The notes under the pieces are model-generated. The model made no database searches. It saw nothing but the letters and a program-made list of their open reading frames with translations, and was not told the origin of the DNA. 64,000 bases of DNA, taken from positions 558,001 through 622,000 of the forward strand of contig NZ_CP063117.1 of the NCBI RefSeq assembly GCF_014931375.1. Direction: 5' to 3'. The translations under genes and the position numbers were made by a program. This document shows positions 20,354 to 29,318 of the stretch, in pieces; the stretch's first letter is position 1; every line of letters begins with the position of its first letter. The DNA comes from Haemophilus parainfluenzae (GTDB lineage: Bacteria > Pseudomonadota > Gammaproteobacteria > Enterobacterales > Pasteurellaceae).

Positions 20354-21874
20354 ATGTTAGAACTTTCGGAAAGCAACATTCATTTAAATGCTACGGCAAC
20401 AAATAAGCTGCAAGCTATTGAAATGGCTGCAAGTGCGTTAGAGCAAGCTGGCAATGTTGAACAAGGCTATTTGCAAGGCATGCTTGGACGTGAACAGCAA
20501 ACCTCCACTTTTTTAGGCAATGGGATTGCAATTCCACACGGTACATTAGAAACCCGTTCAATGGTGAAAAAAACCGGTGTGCAAGTTTTCCAATTTCCAC
20601 AAGGTATTGAGTGGGGTGAAGGCAATATTGCCTATGTTGTAATTGGTATTGCTGCCCGTTCTGATGAGCATCTTGCTTTACTTCGTCAATTAACGCATGT
20701 TTTAGGTGATGAAGACACCGCAGCACAGTTAGCGACATTAACAGATGTTGAAAAATTTCGTGTGATTTTGTTGGGTGAAAGTGATTCTTTTAGTATTACT
20801 GAAGAAACATTAAGTTTAGATATTGAAACACAAAGTTTGCTCACCCTTACCGCCATCAATGCAGGTAAATTACAACAGCAAAGTGCGGTTGAAAATAGCT
20901 TTGTTTCTGAAGTGGTATCCAATTCTGCTCTGCCACTAGGTAAAGGTTTATGGATTACAGATGCCGTATCAGGTAATGTGAAAAATGCGTTGGCATTCAG
21001 TCGTGCGAAAACCATTTTTAATCATAATGGTAAAGCGGTGAAAGGCGTATTGACGATTTCGGCGGTTAACGATCAAATTAATGAGACATTAGCGCGTTTA
21101 TTGGATGATGAAGTCCAAAATATTTTATTAAGTGGTAATACGCAGCAAATTTTGACCGCACTTAATGGCGGTAAAGTGCCTGTTGCAGCTGCTGCTCAAT
21201 CTGAAGGTCAAATCGCTACGGGTGCAGTGATTGGCACCTTTACTGTTCGTAATGAGCATGGCTTGCACGCTCGCCCAAGTGCGGTGCTCGTCAATGAAGT
21301 TAAAAAATTCACCTCCAAGATTACGGTACAAAATCTTACTCGAGAAACCGCACCAGTTAGTGCAAAAAGTTTAATGAAAATCGTGGCATTGGGTGTGACT
21401 CAAGGTCATCGCTTACGTTTTGTTGCGGAAGGTGATGATGCGAAACAAGCTATTGAAGCCTTAGGTAAGATCATTGCGAGTGGACTTGGCGAAACAGTAT
21501 CTGCCATACCACCGGCTGAACCGGATACCATTGAAGTAAGCAGCGAGCATGCACCACAAATCCACGAAGAAAACACGGGTTTACCAGCCGATGCCATTGA
21601 AGCCGTATTTATGATTCGTAATGAACACGGTTTACATGCTCGTCCAAGTGCGGTGCTTGTTAATGAAGTGAAAAAATACAATGCATCTGTTGCGGTACAA
21701 AACTTAGATCGTGACACCCAATTAGTCAGTGCGAAAAGTCTGATGAAAATTGTGGCGCTTGGTGTCGTGAAAGGTCATCGCTTACGTTTTGTAGCGAGCG
21801 GCGAAGAAGCCCAACAAGCGATTGAGGGTATTGGTGCAGTCATTGAAAGTGGTTTAGGCGAAGGTCGGGGGTAA
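20354..21874 (+). CDS. fruB: Fructose PTS multiphosphoryl transfer protein, EIIA-HPr-HPr
   Basis: FruB passes phosphate from PEP/Enzyme I to the fructose transporter FruA. The 506-residue protein has an EIIA-Fru domain with active-site H62 (AIPHGT), a linker M domain to about 285, then two tandem HPr-like (FPr) domains. Each HPr domain has the GLHARP motif, with active histidines H305 and H428. The E. coli and Salmonella proteins (376 residues) have only one HPr domain. I used the ATG at 20354 because AAGGAG precedes it; the frame runs back into the upstream terminator. It is the first gene of fruB-fruK-fruA. Confidence 0.95.
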   Translation: MLELSESNIHLNATATNKLQAIEMAASALEQAGNVEQGYLQGMLGREQQTSTFLGNGIAIPHGTLETRSMVKKTGVQVFQFPQGIEWGEGNIAYVVIGIAARSDEHLALLRQLTHVLGDEDTAAQLATLTDVEKFRVILLGESDSFSITEETLSLDIETQSLLTLTAINAGKLQQQSAVENSFVSEVVSNSALPLGKGLWITDAVSGNVKNALAFSRAKTIFNHNGKAVKGVLTISAVNDQINETLARLLDDEVQNILLSGNTQQILTALNGGKVPVAAAAQSEGQIATGAVIGTFTVRNEHGLHARPSAVLVNEVKKFTSKITVQNLTRETAPVSAKSLMKIVALGVTQGHRLRFVAEGDDAKQAIEALGKIIASGLGETVSAIPPAEPDTIEVSSEHAPQIHEENTGLPADAIEAVFMIRNEHGLHARPSAVLVNEVKKYNASVAVQNLDRDTQLVSAKSLMKIVALGVVKGHRLRFVASGEEAQQAIEGIGAVIESGLGEGRG

Positions 21875-21877
21875 GTG

Positions 21878-22819
21878 ATGGCAAAAGTAGCAACAATTAC
21901 CTTAAACGCCGCTTATGATTTAGTTGGGCGTTTGCCGCGTATTGAAATCGGTGAAGTGAATACCGTTGAAACACTTGGTCTTTTCCCTGCTGGCAAAGGC
22001 ATCAATGTCGCTAAAGTATTAAAAGATTTGGGCGTAGAGGTGGCCGTTGGTGGCTTCTTAGGGGAAGACAACGTGGGTGATTTCGAAACCCTATTTAAAA
22101 AACAAGGCTTAGAAGACAAATTCCATCGTGTTGCAGGCAAAACCCGTATTAATGTAAAAATTACGGAAACCGAAGCCGATGTGACAGACCTTAATTTCTT
22201 AGGTTATCAAATTACTCCAGAAGCTTGGCAGCAATTTACAGCAGATTCATTAGCGTATTGTCAAAACTTTGACATTGTTGCGGTTTGCGGCAGTTTACCG
22301 CGTGGTGTCAGTCCTGAATTATTTGCGGATTGGCTTAATCAGTTGCATCAAGCTGGTGTGAAAGTCGTATTAGATAGCAGTAATGCCGCACTCACGGCTG
22401 GTTTGAAAGCGCATCCTTGGTTGGTGAAACCGAATCATCGCGAATTAGAAGCGTGGATTGGTCATCCGTTAAATTCTCTTGATGAAATTATTGTTGCGGC
22501 AAAAAAACTTAAAGCCGAAGGCATTGCTAATGTGATTATTTCGATGGGAGCAAACGGTTCTTTATGGCTGAGTGATCAAGCTGTTATTCAAGCTCAACCA
22601 CCTAAATGTGAAAACGTGGTGAGCACCGTAGGGGCTGGTGATTCTATGGTGGCAGGCTTAATTTACGGTATCGAAAAAGGCTTATCTCAAGCGGAAACCT
22701 TAGCATTTGCGAGTGCGGTTTCTGCCTTTGCCGTTTCGCAAAGTAATGTGGGCGTGAGCGATATCGACTTGCTTGAGCCAATTCTGGCGAATGTCAAAAT
22801 TTCTGTGATTGAAGGATAA
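21878..22819 (+). CDS. fruK: 1-phosphofructokinase
   Basis: FruK phosphorylates fructose 1-phosphate, the product of the fructose PTS, to fructose 1,6-bisphosphate. The 313-residue protein is a PfkB/ribokinase-family enzyme with the early LFPAGKGINVAKVLKDLG motif and the catalytic STVGAGDSMVAGLIYG near residue 250, containing the base Asp. A GTG at 21875 immediately before the ATG is an alternative start. It follows fruB by three bases and precedes fruA by four. Confidence 0.96.
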   Translation: MAKVATITLNAAYDLVGRLPRIEIGEVNTVETLGLFPAGKGINVAKVLKDLGVEVAVGGFLGEDNVGDFETLFKKQGLEDKFHRVAGKTRINVKITETEADVTDLNFLGYQITPEAWQQFTADSLAYCQNFDIVAVCGSLPRGVSPELFADWLNQLHQAGVKVVLDSSNAALTAGLKAHPWLVKPNHRELEAWIGHPLNSLDEIIVAAKKLKAEGIANVIISMGANGSLWLSDQAVIQAQPPKCENVVSTVGAGDSMVAGLIYGIEKGLSQAETLAFASAVSAFAVSQSNVGVSDIDLLEPILANVKISVIEG

Positions 22820-22823
22820 TGTA

Positions 22824-24500
22824 ATGAATTTGTTTTTAACTCAATCCCCGCAAATTGGTGCGGCAAAATCCTATTTACTTCGCCAAGCATTGAGCATGGC
22901 AGCGAAAAAAGCCAATCATACTGTGGTTGAGCAAGCCAAAGATGCGGATTTAGTGATTGTTTTCGGATCTACTTTGCCAAACTCTGCTGAACTTGTGGGC
23001 AAAAAAGTCTTTTTAGCCAATGAAGATGCGGCGATCGCTTCCCCTGAAGTCACGCTGACGAATGCACTCAATCAAGCAGTGGACTATGTTCAACCCGCTC
23101 AAAGTGCGGTTGGATTTGGTGGCGTTTCTGACGTCAAAAATATTGTCGCGGTTACAGCTTGCCCGACGGGTGTTGCGCATACCTTTATGTCTGCTGAAGC
23201 CATTGAAACCTATGCAAAAAAACAAGGTTGGCAGGTAAAAGTCGAAACCCGTGGCCAAGTGGGCGCAGGTAATGAAATTACCCCAGAAGAAGTCGCTGCG
23301 GCAGATTTAGTCTTTGTTGCGGCCGATATTGATGTGCCGTTAGATAAATTCCAAGGTAAACCGATGTATCGTACGTCGACGGGTTTAGCGTTAAAGAAAA
23401 CCGCACAGGAATTTGATAAGGCATTCAAAGAAGCTAAAATTTATGAAGGCGGCGCAGCAAAATCTTCTGCTAAATCAGAAGAAAGCGGCGAGAAAAAAGG
23501 CGTCTATAAACATTTGATGACGGGTGTATCGCACATGTTGCCGTTGGTGGTTGCTGGTGGTTTGCTAATCGCGATTTCCTTTATGTTTGGTATCGAAGCC
23601 TTCAAAGATGAAACAATTTTTCATGGTATTCCAAAAGCCTTAATGGATATCGGCGGTGGCGCAGCATTCCATCTGATGATTGCAGTATTTGCCGGCTATG
23701 TGGCCTTTTCTATCGCAGACCGTCCGGGGCTTGCGGTAGGTCTTATTGGCGGTATGTTAGCCACCACAGCCGGTGCAGGGATTTTAGGTGGGATTATCGC
23801 CGGTTTCTTAGCGGGTTATGTGGTGAAAGGATTAAATGCAACCATTAAATTGCCGGCAAGTTTAACCTCCTTAAAACCGATTTTAATTCTCCCGCTCTTT
23901 GGTACCTTGATTGTTGGTCTTGCGATGATTTATGTGATTAACCCACCAGTTTCACAAATTATGACGACCTTAAGCGATTGGTTAAAATCCATGGGCGAGG
24001 TTAATGCGATGGTATTGGGTGCGATTATCGGTGTCATGATGTGTATTGATATGGGTGGTCCAGTAAACAAAGCAGCTTATACGTTCTCCGTGGGAATGTT
24101 AGCCTCTCAAGTTCATACCCCAATGGCTGCCGCTATGGCTGCCGGAATGGTGCCGCCAATTGGTATGGCAATTGCAACTTGGATTGCTCGCAGTAAATTT
24201 ACCAGTAATCAACGTGATGCAGGTAAAGCTTCTTTTGTCTTAGGCTTATGCTTTATCTCTGAAGGGGCATTGCCGTTTGTGGCTGCCGATCCATTGCGTG
24301 TGATTATTAGCTCGGTTATCGGTGGAGCAACTGCTGGTGCGATTTCAATGGCATTAAATATTTCTCTGCAAGCACCACATGGTGGTTTATTTGTGATTCC
24401 GTTTGTTTCTGAGCCATTACTCTACTTAGGTGCAATCGCAACGGGAGCATTATTAACCGGTGTGGTTTACGCGGTGATTAAGCCGAAGGCGACAGAATAA
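22824..24500 (+). CDS. fruA: Fructose-specific PTS permease EIIB'BC
   Basis: FruA imports and phosphorylates fructose to fructose 1-phosphate. From the ATG at 22824 (AAGGAT before it) the protein has 558 residues. A degenerate EIIB' domain spans about 1-95, an EIIB domain carries active cysteine C113 in VTACPTGVAHTF, and a polytopic EIIC domain starts about residue 225. The frame also has a TTG at 22809 overlapping fruK. The length fits E. coli FruA (563). It ends the operon before an uptake-signal terminator. Confidence 0.96.
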   Translation: MNLFLTQSPQIGAAKSYLLRQALSMAAKKANHTVVEQAKDADLVIVFGSTLPNSAELVGKKVFLANEDAAIASPEVTLTNALNQAVDYVQPAQSAVGFGGVSDVKNIVAVTACPTGVAHTFMSAEAIETYAKKQGWQVKVETRGQVGAGNEITPEEVAAADLVFVAADIDVPLDKFQGKPMYRTSTGLALKKTAQEFDKAFKEAKIYEGGAAKSSAKSEESGEKKGVYKHLMTGVSHMLPLVVAGGLLIAISFMFGIEAFKDETIFHGIPKALMDIGGGAAFHLMIAVFAGYVAFSIADRPGLAVGLIGGMLATTAGAGILGGIIAGFLAGYVVKGLNATIKLPASLTSLKPILILPLFGTLIVGLAMIYVINPPVSQIMTTLSDWLKSMGEVNAMVLGAIIGVMMCIDMGGPVNKAAYTFSVGMLASQVHTPMAAAMAAGMVPPIGMAIATWIARSKFTSNQRDAGKASFVLGLCFISEGALPFVAADPLRVIISSVIGGATAGAISMALNISLQAPHGGLFVIPFVSEPLLYLGAIATGALLTGVVYAVIKPKATE

Positions 24501-24514
24501 TCGATTCTTTGATT

Positions 24515-24546
24515 AAAAAGTGCGGTAATTTTTAACCGCACTTTTC
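24515..24546 (+). terminator. Uptake-signal terminator after fruA
   Basis: AAAAGTGCGGT (24516-24526) and ACCGCACTTTT (24535-24545) form a perfect 11-bp stem; both arms are uptake signals. Confidence 0.85.
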
Positions 24547-24584
24547 ATTTATCAGGTATAATTACAATGATTTAGGGAGAAATT

Positions 24585-24842
24585 ATGGATAAATACAATA
24601 AACTCCGCATTGAATGGGATTGTCGTCGAGGTATGCTTGAGCTGGATAAAATCATCATGCCTTTTTATAAAGCGCATTTTGACCAACTGACTAACGACAA
24701 AAAAGATATTTTTATTCGTTTACTTGCCGCCACGGATTTACAACTTTTTTCGTGGTTTTTTAATGGCAGTCAATCAGACGATGCCGAAGTGCAAGCGATG
24801 GTTGAATATATCCAAGATGTGCAGAAAACGAATGTCCGTTAA
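24585..24842 (+). CDS. sdhE: FAD assembly factor SdhE
   Basis: SdhE (YgfY) promotes covalent attachment of FAD to succinate dehydrogenase and fumarate reductase flavoprotein subunits. The 85-residue protein contains the diagnostic RRGMLELD motif at 14-21 (RGxxE in all members) and the usual hydrophobic IFIRLLAATDLQLFSWF helix. It has AGGGAG before the ATG. It lies upstream of rpoE on the same strand but a separate promoter for rpoE lies between them. Confidence 0.94.
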   Translation: MDKYNKLRIEWDCRRGMLELDKIIMPFYKAHFDQLTNDKKDIFIRLLAATDLQLFSWFFNGSQSDDAEVQAMVEYIQDVQKTNVR

Positions 24843-24867
24843 TTTTTTTGAAATTTTTTATACATAA

Positions 24868-24896
24868 GGAACTTTTCAATTTTAACTCTGTCAGAT
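24868..24896 (+). promoter_or_regulatory. Sigma-E-type promoter upstream of rpoE
   Basis: GGAACTT (24868-24874) is followed after 16 bases by TCAGA (24891-24895). This matches the sigma-E consensus (GAACTT, about 16 bases, TCTGA/TCAGA). Transcription would start near 24902, about 58 bases before the rpoE ATG. Autoregulation of rpoE is established in E. coli; here it is inferred from the sequence match. Confidence 0.75.
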
Positions 24897-24959
24897 AAAG
24901 CAACAATAGCTTGCTGTCTTGAATATATGAAGGCGTGTTAGACGTAGCATAGGAGATAT

Positions 24960-25535
24960 ATGGCTGAACAGCTAACAGATCAGGCTTTGGTAGAAAGAGT
25001 GCAGCAAGGCGATAAAAAAGCCTTTAATTTATTGGTTTCTCGTTATCAAAATAAAGTAGCCGGACTTTTAACCCGCTACATTTCTCATAACGACATTCCC
25101 GATGTTGTACAAGAATCCTTTATTAAGGCCTATCGTTCCATTGAATCCTTTCGGGGTGATAGTGCATTCTACACTTGGCTATATCGAATTGCCGTTAATA
25201 CGGCAAAGAATTACTTAACGGCACAGGGGCGCCGTCCACCGAGCGAAGATATTTTGGCGGAAGATGCCGAAAGCTACGATGTGGGAACCCATCTACGTGA
25301 TGTAGATACCCCTGAAAACGAAATGTTATCTAGCGAATTAGAAAAAGTGGTGTTTGATACCATTCACAGTTTGCCAGAAGATTTAAGAACCGCGATTACC
25401 TTGCGTGAGCTTGAAGGGTTAAGTTACGAAGAGATCGCAGAAATAATGGATTGCCCAGTAGGCACTGTACGTTCTCGCATTTTCCGTGCTCGGGAAGTGA
25501 TTGAGAACAAAATACAACCGCTTATGCAACGTTAA
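24960..25535 (+). CDS. rpoE: Envelope-stress sigma factor RpoE (sigma-E)
   Basis: RpoE is the ECF sigma factor that directs the response to misfolded outer-membrane proteins. The 191-residue protein equals E. coli RpoE in length. It has region 2 (ISHNDIPDVVQESFIKAYR, then FYTWLYRIAVNTAKN) and region 4 (LPEDLRTAITLRELEGLSY, then CPVGTVRSRIFRAR). GGAGATAT precedes the ATG. The next gene encodes its anti-sigma factor, 21 bases downstream, and a sigma-E-like promoter lies upstream. Confidence 0.98.
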   Translation: MAEQLTDQALVERVQQGDKKAFNLLVSRYQNKVAGLLTRYISHNDIPDVVQESFIKAYRSIESFRGDSAFYTWLYRIAVNTAKNYLTAQGRRPPSEDILAEDAESYDVGTHLRDVDTPENEMLSSELEKVVFDTIHSLPEDLRTAITLRELEGLSYEEIAEIMDCPVGTVRSRIFRAREVIENKIQPLMQR

Positions 25536-25556
25536 AATAAAGTCGGAGTTTATAAA

Positions 25557-26138
25557 ATGCAAAAAGAGTTACTTTCAGCCTATATGGATGGAGAAGAAGT
25601 CAGTGCCGAGTTGACGGAACAACTTTGTCAGGATAAAGATTCACAAGAATCTTGGGCGGCATATCACACCGTAAGAGCAGTTATGCGTAAAGAGTCACCA
25701 GTATTATTAGGTGCTGATTTTACCGCGAAAATGGCTGATTTAATTGAATTAGAAGAAGTAAAACACGTTGAGATTACTGTCTCTCAACCAACACCAGAAG
25801 AAGCTGACAGCTTACCATTCGTGCAAAAATTAAAAGCATTCTTTGCACCAATGACACAAATTGCGGTGGCTGCGGGGGTGTGTTTAGTGGCAGTAGTAGG
25901 TGTGCAATCATTTAATGCGAAAAGCACGTCGGTTACACCAGAAAACCCTGTTTTACAAACCTTACCATTTAACAGTTCAGTTCAAGAAGTAAGTTACAAC
26001 GCTCCGACCAAAGATGTAGCCACTTCGGAACAGGTTGAACAAAAAAATCGCCGTATTGGTACGATGTTACAAAACTATGAATTACAGCGTCGTATGCATG
26101 CAGATAGCTTAAATGTGGGTAGCAACCAAGCGAAATAA
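25557..26138 (+). CDS. rseA: Anti-sigma-E factor RseA
   Basis: RseA holds sigma-E at the inner membrane until DegS and RseP cleave it. The 193-residue protein has the RseA N-terminal anti-sigma domain (QKELLSAYMDGEEV, then WAAYHTVRAVMRKE), one membrane helix at about 100-117, and a periplasmic tail. It is somewhat shorter than E. coli RseA (216) and divergent in the tail. H. influenzae annotations have called it mclA. A terminator-like hairpin separates it from rseB. Confidence 0.92.
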   Translation: MQKELLSAYMDGEEVSAELTEQLCQDKDSQESWAAYHTVRAVMRKESPVLLGADFTAKMADLIELEEVKHVEITVSQPTPEEADSLPFVQKLKAFFAPMTQIAVAAGVCLVAVVGVQSFNAKSTSVTPENPVLQTLPFNSSVQEVSYNAPTKDVATSEQVEQKNRRIGTMLQNYELQRRMHADSLNVGSNQAK

Positions 26139-26157
26139 TTACAGCAATTAATCGATA

Positions 26158-26189
26158 ATTCACCACCTTAGGCGTGGTGAATTTTTTTA
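26158..26189 (+). terminator. Terminator-like hairpin between rseA and rseB
   Basis: ATTCACCAC (26158-26166) and GTGGTGAAT (26174-26182) form a perfect 9-bp stem followed by seven Ts. It stands inside what is normally one operon, so it probably reduces rseB transcription relative to rpoE-rseA. Confidence 0.85.
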
Positions 26190-26208
26190 TGGATCAATTG
26201 ATTTATTT

Positions 26209-27153
26209 ATGAAAAAAACGTTTCTAAAATTAACCGCACTTTTAGGCTTATTCTTGTTGCCTTTCATGGCATTTGCAGAAGAGCCAATCCAGTCATTAAA
26301 TAAAATGTCGCAAGCCATGCGAGATTTAAATTATGAGATTGCTTTTGTGCAAACGACACCAACGAATATGGACTCGTTCCGCTATCGCCATATTAAGCAA
26401 GGGCAAAAAGTGTATGCGCAGTTGGTGACATTAGATGGTGAACAGCAAGAAATCATCCAGCGCGGTAATTTAGTCAGCTATTTCCAGCCGGGTTCACGTG
26501 CTTTCACGATTAACAGTGGTGAGATTGTGGATGCGCTTCCGGCAGTGATTCGTACTGATTTTAGCAAGCTAAGTCAGAATTATGACTTTATTAAGCTTGG
26601 AAAAGACCGAATTGCAGGCCGATTCGTCGATACCATTCGAATTGTGCCAAAAGACGATTTTCGCTATCAATATCTCGTTTTCTTAGATGAAGAAAATGGT
26701 TTGTTATTGCGTGGCGATATGCTTGATCGAGAAGGCAAGTTACTTGATCAGTTCCGTGTGGTGACGTTATATATCGATGATCGTCTGCGTGGTTTAACGG
26801 ATTACCTTAATAAGGTATCAGTGCCGCCACTTTTAAATGAAGGAAAGCAAGAATCATCGCTTTCAATCAATTGGAAAACTGATTGGTTACCACAAGGGTT
26901 TGATTTAATTCGCCAGAATCAAGATGTGATAGATGGTGAAGTGATTGAAAATGCGTTATTTAGTGATGGTCTTTTCACTTTTACACTTTATATCAATAAA
27001 GCTGATAGCACCGCTGCAAAAGAAAACACCTGGAGACAAGGGGCTTACACGATTTACAGTGAAGTCATAGGCGATAAAGAAATTACCTTTATCGGACAGC
27101 TTCCAATTGCTGCAGCGAAACGAATTGTACAAGGTGTAACATTCCTAAAATAA
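26209..27153 (+). CDS. rseB: Periplasmic sigma-E regulator RseB
   Basis: RseB binds the periplasmic part of RseA and blocks its proteolysis; lipopolysaccharide intermediates release it. The 314-residue precursor has a signal peptide ending at residue 23 (FMAFA before EEP) and the MucB/RseB two-domain pattern, including FVQTTPTNMDSFRYRHIKQG and the C-terminal WLPQGFDLI. Length matches E. coli (318). RseC, which follows RseB in E. coli, is instead at 446-886. Confidence 0.95.
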   Translation: MKKTFLKLTALLGLFLLPFMAFAEEPIQSLNKMSQAMRDLNYEIAFVQTTPTNMDSFRYRHIKQGQKVYAQLVTLDGEQQEIIQRGNLVSYFQPGSRAFTINSGEIVDALPAVIRTDFSKLSQNYDFIKLGKDRIAGRFVDTIRIVPKDDFRYQYLVFLDEENGLLLRGDMLDREGKLLDQFRVVTLYIDDRLRGLTDYLNKVSVPPLLNEGKQESSLSINWKTDWLPQGFDLIRQNQDVIDGEVIENALFSDGLFTFTLYINKADSTAAKENTWRQGAYTIYSEVIGDKEITFIGQLPIAAAKRIVQGVTFLK

Positions 27154-27172
27154 TTCAGTAGCAGTGAGAAAG

Positions 27173-27200
27173 TTGCTATTTTGTTTCCCCTTGCTATACT
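27173..27200 (+). promoter_or_regulatory. Candidate sigma-70 promoter upstream of mobB
   Basis: TTGCTA (27173-27178) and TATACT (27195-27200) are separated by 16 bases. The predicted start near 27207 lies only about 20 bases before a GC-rich terminator hairpin, so a short terminated RNA or attenuation of mobB is possible. Confidence 0.5.
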
Positions 27201-27227
27201 TTCTTCACCTAATGGATTTTGATAGCT

Positions 27228-27253
27228 AAACCCCGTCCTGCGGGGTTTTGTTT
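27228..27253 (+). terminator. Terminator between rseB and mobB
   Basis: CCCCG (27231-27235) pairs with CGGGG (27241-27245), extended by AAA/TTT, with a following TTTTGTTTT. It could end the rseB transcript or act as an attenuator within the mobB leader. Confidence 0.85.
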
Positions 27254-27287
27254 TATCAAGTGCGGTCATTTTTTTAAGGTTTTTACG

Positions 27288-27797
27288 ATGAATAATCCCC
27301 TTCCTCTTCTTGGCATTACAGGTTACAGCGGTAGTGGCAAAACCACATTGCTGGAAAAATTGCTTCCTCAATTAATTAAAAAAGGTCTACGTGTTTCAGT
27401 GATTAAACACAGCCATCACAACGCTCATGTGGACAAAGAAGGAAAAGACAGTTGGCGAATGAAAGAGGCGGGGTCTGCGCAAGTTATTATGGCTTGTGAT
27501 ACTCGCTGGGCATTGATGACAGAAACCCCTCAAGAACCAGTTTCATTAGCCTATTTAAGTCAACAATTTGATCGTCATTTAACGGATTTAATTTTGGTGG
27601 AAGGATTTAAACAAGAACCTATTCCAAAGATTTTGTTGCATCGACAAGAGATGACAAAACCGTTGCCGGAATTAGATGAAAACGTGTTGGCTTTAGCAAT
27701 CGATTATTCGCTTGAAACTGACCGCACTTTATTAGATATTAATCACATTGAACAGATCGCTGAGTTTATTTATCAATGGTGGAAAAAGACACAGTAA
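27288..27797 (+). CDS. mobB: Molybdopterin-guanine dinucleotide biosynthesis adaptor MobB
   Basis: MobB is a GTP-binding protein that assists MobA in making molybdopterin-guanine dinucleotide. From the ATG at 27288 it has 169 residues with the P-loop GYSGSGKT (12-19) and VIKHSHHN following. The frame is open further back to 27219, but that stretch crosses the upstream terminator and lacks family similarity. It overlaps the start of mdtD by 22 bases. Confidence 0.94.
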   Translation: MNNPLPLLGITGYSGSGKTTLLEKLLPQLIKKGLRVSVIKHSHHNAHVDKEGKDSWRMKEAGSAQVIMACDTRWALMTETPQEPVSLAYLSQQFDRHLTDLILVEGFKQEPIPKILLHRQEMTKPLPELDENVLALAIDYSLETDRTLLDINHIEQIAEFIYQWWKKTQ

Positions 27798-29185
27798 TAG
27801 AACGTCAGCATTATAAAGGGCTGGCTTGGGTGGCTTCCATGGCTTTGTTTATGCAAAGCTTGGATGCGACTATTTTAAATACTGCCTTACCCACCATCGC
27901 AACAGATCTACAAACCCCCGTCTTTGAAATGCAAATGGCGATTATCGCCTATTCTCTTGCCGTTGCTTTATTTATTCCTTTAACCGCTTGGGCGGCAGCT
28001 AAATTTGGTACGCTTACTGTTTTCCGTTCAGCTGTTTTTACCTTTGTATTCGGTTCAGTCGCTTGTGCGATGGCAACGTCTCTCGAGACTCTTGTGCTTG
28101 CACGGATTCTCCAGGGTATTGGCGGGGCATTTATGATGCCTGTCGCTCGCCTTGCGATTATTCAAACGGTACCGAAAAATCAATTAATTAATGCCTGGAA
28201 TTTAATGGCGACAGCAGGACTCATCGGCCCGATTCTTGGCCCGATTTTAGGTGGTTGGCTTGTGGTGCATACGTCATGGCATTGGATTTTCTTAATCAAT
28301 ATTCCGATTGGCATGTTAGGCTTTTGGGCGGCGGCTAAAGTGATGGGAAATCATAAGGGTAATGCGAATAAGTTAGACTGGACAGGCTTTTTACTCTTTG
28401 CATTTGGTTTAGTCGGTTTAACGCTAGGGCTTGATTTACTGGGCGAAAGTCGCCGTGACAATATGACTACATATAGTGCATTGTCGATTGGTATTGCATT
28501 ATTAGTGGCCTATTATTTTTATGCAAAAGGTAATGAACGCGCCATTTTACCGTTATCTCTTTTCAATACGAGAACATTCCGATTAGGCATTGCAGCCAAT
28601 ATCTTTATTCGTCTTTCCGGTTCGGCTGTGCCATTCTTATTGCCATTAATGTTCCAACTTTCTTTTGGCTGTTCAGCTGAAGAGTCAGGCTGGTTGCTTG
28701 CACCCATTGCGCTAATGTCTGTCGTATTTAAACGTTTTATTGGTCATATCTTAAATATCTTAGGTTATAAAACCACGTTAATTTTATCGTCACTTTTAAT
28801 GGCAGGTTCAACGGTTTCTATGTCATGGCTTGATACCTCATCATCAACGACATGGATTATATGTAATCTGATGTGGTACGGTGCCTGTATGTCGATGATT
28901 TTTACCTCAATTAATACGCTTACCGTTGGTGACCTATCACAGGCTCAAAGCGGTGTAGGCTCAACGGTGCTGAGTATTGTACAACAAGTGGGGATCGGAT
29001 TTGGTATCGCTGTGGCATCTATTATTTTAACGTTATATCGTCAATTTATTGGTAATGAAGATGAAGCGTTACAACATGCTTTCAGTTATACATTTCTGAC
29101 CACGTCTGTTTTTGCCATCGCACTAGTTTGGATATTGAGTTATTTACGCAAAACAGATGGAGATCATTTGCGGAAAAAACGCTGA
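27776..29185 (+). CDS. mdtD: MdtD-like MFS multidrug transporter (DHA2 family)
   Basis: The 469-residue inner-membrane protein has about 14 predicted helices and DHA2-family motifs. These are LDATILNTALPTIATDL in the first helix region and RILQGIGGAFMMPVARL, with GPILGPILGGWL as motif C typical of antiporters. Length and sequence fit E. coli MdtD (471). The substrate is unknown. The ATG overlaps mobB by 22 bases, implying coupled translation although the functions are unrelated. An imperfect hairpin (29212-29233) follows. Confidence 0.85.
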   Translation: MVEKDTVIERQHYKGLAWVASMALFMQSLDATILNTALPTIATDLQTPVFEMQMAIIAYSLAVALFIPLTAWAAAKFGTLTVFRSAVFTFVFGSVACAMATSLETLVLARILQGIGGAFMMPVARLAIIQTVPKNQLINAWNLMATAGLIGPILGPILGGWLVVHTSWHWIFLINIPIGMLGFWAAAKVMGNHKGNANKLDWTGFLLFAFGLVGLTLGLDLLGESRRDNMTTYSALSIGIALLVAYYFYAKGNERAILPLSLFNTRTFRLGIAANIFIRLSGSAVPFLLPLMFQLSFGCSAEESGWLLAPIALMSVVFKRFIGHILNILGYKTTLILSSLLMAGSTVSMSWLDTSSSTTWIICNLMWYGACMSMIFTSINTLTVGDLSQAQSGVGSTVLSIVQQVGIGFGIAVASIILTLYRQFIGNEDEALQHAFSYTFLTTSVFAIALVWILSYLRKTDGDHLRKKR

Positions 29186-29318
29186 TATTGAATGCCTTAG
29201 TTTAATTTGTTATAAGAAAGATCTTTTTCTTATTTCGTAAAAGTTTGATTTGCTTATATCTTAGGTAAAATTTTATATTTATGTTTGTGTGTTACACCCG
29301 ATTAAAGAAGGAAAACTT

